This document shows positions 14,514 to 19,131 of a stretch of 19,131 nt of DNA, piece after piece. The DNA is from Flavobacteriales bacterium UBA4474 (GTDB lineage Bacteria; Bacteroidota; Bacteroidia; Flavobacteriales_D; Sanyastnellaceae). A program made the position numbers and the translations under genes. Location of the stretch: NCBI GenBank assembly GCA_002389295.1, contig DGOE01000062.1, positions 286 through 19,416 on the forward strand. The letters are read 5' to 3'. Numbering within the stretch: the stretch's first letter is position 1; the number at the start of each line of letters is the position of its first letter. The notes beneath the pieces were generated by a model, which saw nothing but the letters and a program-made list of their open reading frames with translations, was not told the origin of the DNA and made no database searches.

Positions 14514-16271
14514 GTGCATTGCGTCAGCAAAATGAGGGCGTTTAATCCGCTATTGGCGGTTGTTTTTGGGCCATATTTAGGGGTGATCAAATTGCGCTTG
14601 CTTCTCATGCTGGTGCCCTTGGCTTTGGCCCAGGATATTTCCGCCCAGTGGAATTCCATTGGCGACAGCATTGTGCTGCCTGTTTTTATGCTGGATGGCA
14701 CCTATTCCCCTGGGGTCAGTGCGGTGGATGTGGATGGCGATGGTTGGGAGGACTTGACCTTCGGAAACGACTTGCACGGGATTGATCTCTATCTTAAAGC
14801 AGAGGTGGGATTTGAACCGGTGCAGGTGGACTTGGGGCTTCAACCTGGAGATTGCACGCCGCGCAGCGTGGTTTGGGTGGACATCGACAATGATGCCGAC
14901 CAAGATTTGTTTCTGACATGCAGGATCGGTTACAACCGTGTGTACCGCAACCTGGGGGAATTGGTGATGCAGGAGATCACTGATTCTTGTGGCATTGTGG
15001 TCAATCTCGCCCAGAAAGCATACGGATTGTCTGTGGCAGACATCAACCTCGATGGTCACCTCGATGTATTCATTGCCAATTACGCCAGTACCGCTCCGCT
15101 GGCGGCGAATGAATTCTATCTCGGAGATGGCCAGGGGCATTTCACTGAGACCGAATGGGGGTTGGCCCAAGACCTGTTTACACCGTCTCACCAAGGCCAA
15201 TTCATCGACCTCAACGAAGATGACCGACTGGACCTCTATGTGATCAACGACAAGGATTTTTTGAACGAATACTACATCGGCACAGATTCCGGATTCGTTG
15301 ACATGAGCGCAGAGACTGGACTCGATGTCAACACGGATGCCATGGGTACAGCGTGGATCGACGAGGACTTGGATGGCCGGAGGGAGGTCTATATCACCGG
15401 GCTTGATGAGGCGTTTTTCATGAAGGACACGGGCAACCTGTCCTTTGTCAATGTGGCGCCGGAATATGGCTTTCCGCCTGAACCCACGACGGGCTGGGCC
15501 GTGGTGGGTGCGGATTTTGACAACGATGGATGGGAAGACCTGTTCGTGAATTCGGCAGACTTCATTCATTATCAATACCCCTTGCCCTCGTGGTACACGT
15601 CTCAGCCCAACAAGTGGTTCCACAATGATGGCGGTGCCGGTTGGATGGACCGCAGTGCTGAATTGCCCACGGACGCCCAGTTTGCTGAAATCTATGTGAT
15701 GGCGCAGGCAGATTGGAACCAGGATGGTTCGGTTGATTTGGCGGCGATGCCCATTGGCACAGAGGCGCTGTTGCTGGAAGGGGAGCCCACAGAGGGGCAT
15801 TGGCTTGAAGTGCTTCCCCGGGGCACAATCAGCAACCGGGACGGTATTGGAACCAAGGTCATCGCCTACACCACGGATGACGCTGGCGGTGTTGTGAAAC
15901 GCGTGCGACAGGCTTCCTGTGGCGAAGGCATGCTGCAGCAAAACTCACGATGGCTTCACTTTGGGTTGGGTAATACGGAGGCGATTGACTCGCTTGAGGT
16001 GCGCTGGCCCTTGGGGTTGCAAGAGATGCACTACGACTTGGCTTCAAATCAGCGGCTGTTGTTGACTGAAGGTGAAGTCGATGTGGCACCGCCTTGCCCA
16101 GAGGACTTTGACGGCAATGGGTGGGTCGATGTAGAGGATATCCTGGTCCTCTTGGGTGACTATGGTTGTGCAGGAGAAAGCTGCACGGGAGACTTCGACG
16201 GCGACGGTTTGGTGGGCTCTTGGGACCTTGTCCTTTTCTTGTCCGCGTTTGGATTTGACTGTCCCGATTGA
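14514..16271 (+). CDS. Secreted FG-GAP/ASPIC-UnbV repeat protein with dockerin-like C-terminal tail
   Basis: A 585-residue exported protein, probably a calcium-binding beta-propeller adhesin or binding protein. The hydrophobic segment LRLLLMLVPLALAQDISAQ is the signal peptide; from the ATG at 14514 it begins 26 residues late, so a GTG at 14583 or the ATG at 14532 may be the true start. FG-GAP/VCBS units with Asp-rich loops recur: DVDGDGWEDL (72-81), DIDNDADQDLFL (123-134), DINLDGHLDVFI (176-187), DEDLDGRREVYI (283-294) and DFDNDGWEDLFV (334-345). An ASPIC/UnbV module follows (about 441-501, SRWLHFGLG). The tail 528-585 has two dockerin-type units, DFDGNGWVDVEDILVLLGDYGC and DFDGDGLVGSWDLVLFLSAFG, and ends CPD. 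A related tail ends the EEP protein at the right edge. It ends 1 nt from the convergent acyltransferase stop. Confidence 0.85.
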   Translation: MHCVSKMRAFNPLLAVVFGPYLGVIKLRLLLMLVPLALAQDISAQWNSIGDSIVLPVFMLDGTYSPGVSAVDVDGDGWEDLTFGNDLHGIDLYLKAEVGFEPVQVDLGLQPGDCTPRSVVWVDIDNDADQDLFLTCRIGYNRVYRNLGELVMQEITDSCGIVVNLAQKAYGLSVADINLDGHLDVFIANYASTAPLAANEFYLGDGQGHFTETEWGLAQDLFTPSHQGQFIDLNEDDRLDLYVINDKDFLNEYYIGTDSGFVDMSAETGLDVNTDAMGTAWIDEDLDGRREVYITGLDEAFFMKDTGNLSFVNVAPEYGFPPEPTTGWAVVGADFDNDGWEDLFVNSADFIHYQYPLPSWYTSQPNKWFHNDGGAGWMDRSAELPTDAQFAEIYVMAQADWNQDGSVDLAAMPIGTEALLLEGEPTEGHWLEVLPRGTISNRDGIGTKVIAYTTDDAGGVVKRVRQASCGEGMLQQNSRWLHFGLGNTEAIDSLEVRWPLGLQEMHYDLASNQRLLLTEGEVDVAPPCPEDFDGNGWVDVEDILVLLGDYGCAGESCTGDFDGDGLVGSWDLVLFLSAFGFDCPD

Positions 16272-16272
16272 A

Positions 16273-17082
16273 TCAGCGGCGGGGTTGCGCGTCAAAAGCA
16301 GCCCGCATTTCTAGACAAGCTTTGGATGTCCAGTCGTGGATGCGCTGCCGGAGTTCCACGGGGTCGTCCCCGTATTGCACCTCTCCGAAGCGCACGGAGA
16401 CGTCGATGTTGCGGTGTCCAAAGCTGCGAAAAGCGTGATCCAGGAAGGTGGAACTGCCAATCCAAGCCACGTCTTTGTCGCGGTACTCCATGGCAATGGG
16501 GGTGATGGGGAATCCGCCATCGGCGCACATCTTGAACATGCCCATTTTGTATTCCAGCAATTCCGGACCATCGTGGGTCGTGCCCTCTGGAAAAATGATC
16601 ACGGAGAGCTCGTCTTGGATGCGCCGCAGGACTTCCTGCCGGGTTTCCTTTCTGCTCTCTGGACTGCTTCGCTTGACCCAGATGGTGCGCAAGGCCGATC
16701 CGCCCCAGCCGATGATGGGCCAATACCGCACCTCTGCCTTGGCCACAAAAACCAAGGGGTGGGGCGATGGAACCATGACGGCATCGATGTAGGACCGGTG
16801 GTTGGAAACAATGACCGAGGCGTGGGTGGGCAATGTGCCTTCTACGTGTACCCGGATCCCCGTGCTGCGGTGGATGTTGCGGCAGTACCACGTGTAGGGC
16901 TTGTAGAGGTCCGCATGTGTCGCACCGACTATTTTGCGCACTGATGCACTGAATACGCCTGCGAGGGAGAGGAAAATGAAAATATTGAACCGAACAAGGG
17001 CCCGCAGGAATTTGAGCAACTTCGAACCGTCCGCAGTAGGGGCAGGCAGTTCAGTAAGGAAATCAAAAGATCGATGCACCAT
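16273..17082 (-). CDS. PlsC-type 1-acyl-glycerol-3-phosphate acyltransferase
   Basis: A 269-residue membrane-associated acyltransferase of the PlsC/LPLAT family, which transfers an acyl chain to a lysophospholipid such as lysophosphatidic acid. SNHRSYIDAV contains the catalytic His95-x4-Asp100 motif, GSALRTIWVKR lies in the acyl/phosphate-binding block, and IIFPEGTTHDG (FPEG at 164-167) is the third family block, followed by GFPITPIAMEY as the fourth. A hydrophobic segment (FNIFIFLSLAGVF, about 32-44) would tether it to the inner membrane. The ATG at 17082 is chosen because longer in-frame starts run through the divergent nitroreductase gene. It is divergent from that gene across 39 bp. The name plsC is not given because Bacteroidota often carry several such enzymes and the essential one cannot be told apart here. 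Confidence 0.85.
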   Translation of the reverse strand: MVHRSFDFLTELPAPTADGSKLLKFLRALVRFNIFIFLSLAGVFSASVRKIVGATHADLYKPYTWYCRNIHRSTGIRVHVEGTLPTHASVIVSNHRSYIDAVMVPSPHPLVFVAKAEVRYWPIIGWGGSALRTIWVKRSSPESRKETRQEVLRRIQDELSVIIFPEGTTHDGPELLEYKMGMFKMCADGGFPITPIAMEYRDKDVAWIGSSTFLDHAFRSFGHRNIDVSVRFGEVQYGDDPVELRQRIHDWTSKACLEMRAAFDAQPRR

Positions 17083-17102
17083 GTGTGAACAAGGGGAAGG
17101 GC

Positions 17103-17110
17103 GAAATGTA
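17103..17110 (-). promoter_or_regulatory. Candidate -7 box for the acyltransferase gene
   Basis: On the minus strand this reads TACATTTC, one base off TAnnTTTG, and ends 20 nt before the acyltransferase ATG. It lies in the 39-bp divergent spacer 17083-17121. No convincing -33 box was found. Confidence 0.4.
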
Positions 17111-17121
17111 CTCCAATCATA

Positions 17122-17772
17122 ATGGAAGACGCGAAAAACGGCACAGGTTGGTCGGCTGAAGGGTTTGAGCGGTTGGCTGAGGCCCGCCGCAGTGTGCGCC
17201 GGTTTTCGGATGTGCCCGTGCCGGAGGAGGTGATGCGCAAGGCTTTTCGCTCCGCCCACTTGGCGCCAAGCTCCAACAATTTGCAGCCTTGGGAATTTCA
17301 CTGGGTTCGGTCAGGCTCGCCGCAACGCGAAGCGGCCGTCGTGGCCTGCCTTTCGCAACCTGCAGCCGCTACTTCGGCTGAGCTCGTCTTCTTTATCGCC
17401 CGTCCCGATCTTTTGGAGGCTCGGGCCGCAGCGATGGTCGCCCACTTCGAGGCCGCCGAAAACGCCGGAACCGCATCTTACTACAGGGACCAGGTCGGTC
17501 CCAGCGTGGCCAAGATGGATTCGGCCAAGCGCTCAGCTTGGGCCGACAAGAGTGTCGCCCTTGCCGCTCAGCAGTTTATGCTGGCGATCAAGGCGTCGGG
17601 CTTTGACAGCTGTCCCATGGAGGGCCTCGACCCCGACAAGGTCCGCACCCTGTTCGACCTCCCACAGGAAGCCCTCGTCACCATGGCCGTCTCGGTGGGC
17701 CAAGGCATCCCAGAAGGCCTCTACGGCCCGCGCCTCCGCTTCCCGCTCGCCGACCACCTTCGCGAGCATTGA
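17122..17772 (+). CDS. Nitroreductase-family FMN oxidoreductase
   Basis: A 216-residue soluble FMN enzyme that would use NAD(P)H to reduce nitro compounds, quinones or similar acceptors. EARRSVRRFSDVPVP (20-34) is the N-terminal FMN-phosphate motif, and LAPSSNNLQPWEFHWV (47-62) is the strongly conserved substrate/FMN loop. ALAAQQFMLAIKASGFDSCPMEG (about 145-167) is the long helix plus the segment that closes the pocket, and VTMAVSVGQG is the last strand. Its natural substrate is not readable. The ATG at 17122 is 39 nt from the divergent acyltransferase start. The second half of the gene is visibly richer in C- and G-ending codons than the first, leading into the GC-rich region on its right. 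Its stop lies inside a short palindrome shared with the convergent EEP gene. Confidence 0.85.
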   Translation: MEDAKNGTGWSAEGFERLAEARRSVRRFSDVPVPEEVMRKAFRSAHLAPSSNNLQPWEFHWVRSGSPQREAAVVACLSQPAAATSAELVFFIARPDLLEARAAAMVAHFEAAENAGTASYYRDQVGPSVAKMDSAKRSAWADKSVALAAQQFMLAIKASGFDSCPMEGLDPDKVRTLFDLPQEALVTMAVSVGQGIPEGLYGPRLRFPLADHLREH

Positions 17773-17781
17773 GCCCGCTCA
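17770..17781. repeat. Palindrome TGAGC-CC-GCTCA holding both convergent stop codons
   Basis: The nitroreductase TGA (17770-17772) and the minus-strand TGA of the EEP gene (17779-17781) form the two ends of a perfect 5-bp inverted repeat with a 2-nt centre. It is too small to be a strong terminator and may be coincidence. Confidence 0.4.
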
Positions 17782-19131
17782 GGGGCAGGGGGTGCCGAAG
17801 TTGCCGAGGAGGAGGAGGACGTCCGCGACGGTGACGATGCCGTCCGTGTTGAGGTCGCCCACGCACCCGCCGCAGAGGCCGAGGGCTTCCTCGCCGTCTG
17901 GGCATCCGTTGCCGTTGGAGTCGGCAGCGAGTGGATTGGTCGTGCCGGCCGCCACTTCGAGGCCGTCGGTGAGGCCGTCGCCGTCGGTGTCGGCGTCGAA
18001 GGGGTCCGTGCCGAGCGCCCATTCGTCGGCATCGTCCAGCCCGTCGCCATCGCTGTCCACTGAAGCCACCGCTGTCGCCATCAAATCGCAGACGACCGGA
18101 AAGTGGTCGGACGCCCCGCCCGTGTCGTCGGCCAGCATTCCCGACGCGGCCAGCACGTCGGCCGGCAGGGCCTCGGAGCGCAGGACGAACCCGTGCTCGA
18201 GCGACAGCACCGCATCGGAGTAGAGCAGAAAGTCGAGGCGGCCCGGCGGGTAGTGGCCGTCGCCGTCGTCGCGCCACGTGTAGGCGAACGGGTCGTGGGT
18301 CTGCCGTGGCAGTGCGTCAGCCCAGGCGGTGCCGTCCCAATCGGGCGGGGCGCCGTCGCCGTAGACGTCGGTCTGGACGATGTCGCCGGACAGCAGCGTC
18401 TCGAGCTGCTGGGCGTAGCCGACGAGGTTGAGGTCGCCGGCGTAGACGACGGGCGTGCCCTGCGCCACCGCGCCGCCGGAGGCGGTCTCGTCGCGGATCC
18501 ACGCGATCATCTCGTCGACCTGGTCCTGGCGGCCGGCGTCGTTGCCGCAGCAGGAGAGGTGGCTGTTGATGAACAGCATCGGCCCGCCGAGCGCGGCCGG
18601 CACGTCCACGAGCACCGGCGTCTGCTTGGTGACCTCGTTCCACGTCTCCAGCAGCGGCCAGAGGGCGGCCGTCACGAGGTCGCCGTCCTTGTGGGTGTGC
18701 CACCCCTCCGCGGTGCCGGTGGGCAGCCAGTCGTCGAGGAGGTCCTTGACCTGCGTGGCCGACGTGTTGCCGCACTCGCTGAACAGGTAGACGTCCGCGT
18801 CGATGGCCTGGACGATGCGCTCGAAGCGGGGCTGGCGGTTGCCATTGACCAACCCATTGCCCAAGACGTTGTAGGCGCAGGTCCGCACCACCGGCAGGCT
18901 AGGCCGCGCCAGGCCGAGGGGCGTCACGGGAGGGGCCACGTCGTCCTCGAACACGTAAACGAAGTCCGCGCCGGCGTTGGGCATGAAGTCGGCCCCGAGG
19001 GTCTCGCGGAAGAGCAGGCGGATGGTGTCCTGCGGAAACAGGGGGTGCACGCCGTCGGGCACGGCATCGCGGCGCAGGGCGATCTCGAACTCGCTGCTGG
19101 TCACGGTGGGGGCGGGGTGGAACCCGATCTC
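17779..19131 (-). CDS. Secreted EEP-family protein with TSP3-like repeats and dockerin-like tail (5' end cut by window)
   Basis: The frame is open to the right edge; 450 residues are visible and the signal peptide is outside. The first in-frame start-like codon is GTG at 19104, but alignment by eye to the paralogue at 9940-11418 continues across it (HPAPTVTSSEFEIALRR against MAPTYGAAEHEVSIDR), so the gene begins further out. EEP residues are present: LFSECGN (Glu), VVYAGDLN, DWDGTAWAD, GRLDFLLYSD and GGASDHFPVV. HLSCCGND repeats the paired Cys of the paralogue. After the catalytic domain come TSP3-like calcium repeats (DSDGDGLDDADE, DTDGDGLTDGLE, DSNGNGCPDGEE) and a C-terminal dockerin-like unit, CVGDLNTDGIVTVADVLLLL, ending TPCP. 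Lines counted by hand are 67-70% GC against 52-57% elsewhere, so it may have a different history from its paralogue. Confidence 0.8.
   Translation of the reverse strand, partial: EIGFHPAPTVTSSEFEIALRRDAVPDGVHPLFPQDTIRLLFRETLGADFMPNAGADFVYVFEDDVAPPVTPLGLARPSLPVVRTCAYNVLGNGLVNGNRQPRFERIVQAIDADVYLFSECGNTSATQVKDLLDDWLPTGTAEGWHTHKDGDLVTAALWPLLETWNEVTKQTPVLVDVPAALGGPMLFINSHLSCCGNDAGRQDQVDEMIAWIRDETASGGAVAQGTPVVYAGDLNLVGYAQQLETLLSGDIVQTDVYGDGAPPDWDGTAWADALPRQTHDPFAYTWRDDGDGHYPPGRLDFLLYSDAVLSLEHGFVLRSEALPADVLAASGMLADDTGGASDHFPVVCDLMATAVASVDSDGDGLDDADEWALGTDPFDADTDGDGLTDGLEVAAGTTNPLAADSNGNGCPDGEEALGLCGGCVGDLNTDGIVTVADVLLLLGNFGTPCP

Noticed and set aside
14577..15941. A 454-codon open frame on the minus strand inside the FG-GAP gene
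   Set aside because: It is fully antisense to a gene with clear FG-GAP, ASPIC and dockerin-like motifs. Its translation has no domain, signal or sensible composition, and Asp-rich coding sequence tends to leave the opposite strand open.
19102..19104. GTG at 19104 as the true start of the right-edge EEP gene
   Set aside because: The frame stays open to the window edge, similarity to the paralogue continues past it, and no signal peptide follows the GTG.
1..19131. CRISPR array, tRNA/rRNA genes, transposons, integrases, toxin-antitoxin pairs
   Set aside because: No regularly spaced repeats, no clover-leaf or rRNA sequence, no transposase or integrase motifs and no terminal inverted repeats with target duplications were found on either strand.

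Overview
The window reads as a gene-dense stretch of chromosome from a member of the Bacteroidota, probably a Flavobacteriales-type lineage. The grounds are indirect: Shine-Dalgarno sequences are weak or absent before most starts, there are candidate TAnnTTTG-like -7 boxes, many products are lipoproteins or secreted, and there is a cytochrome c / YceI / DUF5777-type operon. Two secreted proteins end in the same dockerin-like calcium-binding tail. Hand-counted lines give about 52-57% GC over most of the window and about 67-70% GC in the last ~1.4 kb. I see no tRNA, rRNA, CRISPR array, transposase, phage gene or plasmid function.

Left part (1-5130, all minus strand): a three-gene glucan operon. 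In transcription order it encodes a large cytoplasmic glycoside phosphorylase of the GH94/GH149/GH161 type (GH149-like by length and motifs), a GH17 beta-1,3-glucanase-type lipoprotein, and a second TIM-barrel glycosidase lipoprotein that runs off the left edge. Together they look like a surface or periplasmic cutting plus cytoplasmic phosphorolysis route for beta-1,3-glucan such as laminarin. No SusC/SusD pair is in view.

Centre-left (5131-9939): a 345-bp divergent intergenic region leads to a phenylalanine 4-hydroxylase and a small SAM methyltransferase on the plus strand. A minus-strand lipoprotein with four Asp-box (BNR) repeats converges on them. From a 163-bp divergent spacer a plus-strand operon then runs with overlapping stop/start codons: mono-haem cytochrome c lipoprotein, YceI-like protein, DUF5777-like beta-barrel.

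Centre-right (9940-16271): a secreted endonuclease/exonuclease/phosphatase (EEP) protein on the minus strand is divergent, across only 24 bp, from a hotdog acyl-CoA thioesterase. Next come a luciferase-like flavin monooxygenase and a kynurenine 3-monooxygenase-like FAD enzyme joined by a 4-nt overlap, with inverted repeats in front. A secreted FG-GAP/ASPIC-UnbV protein with a dockerin-like tail follows.

Right part (16273-19131): a PlsC-type acyltransferase (minus) is divergent from a nitroreductase (plus). The latter converges on a second EEP protein (minus, cut by the right edge), a paralogue of the one at 9940-11418 that carries added TSP3-like repeats and the dockerin-like tail and is written in GC-richer codons.

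The layout is very compact. Four convergent gene pairs end 0, 1, 1 and 6 nt apart, leaving no room for ordinary terminators between them. The best candidates for something little described are the glucan phosphorylase operon, the shared C-terminal tail, the LLM/KMO-like pair, and the cytochrome-YceI-barrel operon. None can be called a new system from sequence reading alone.
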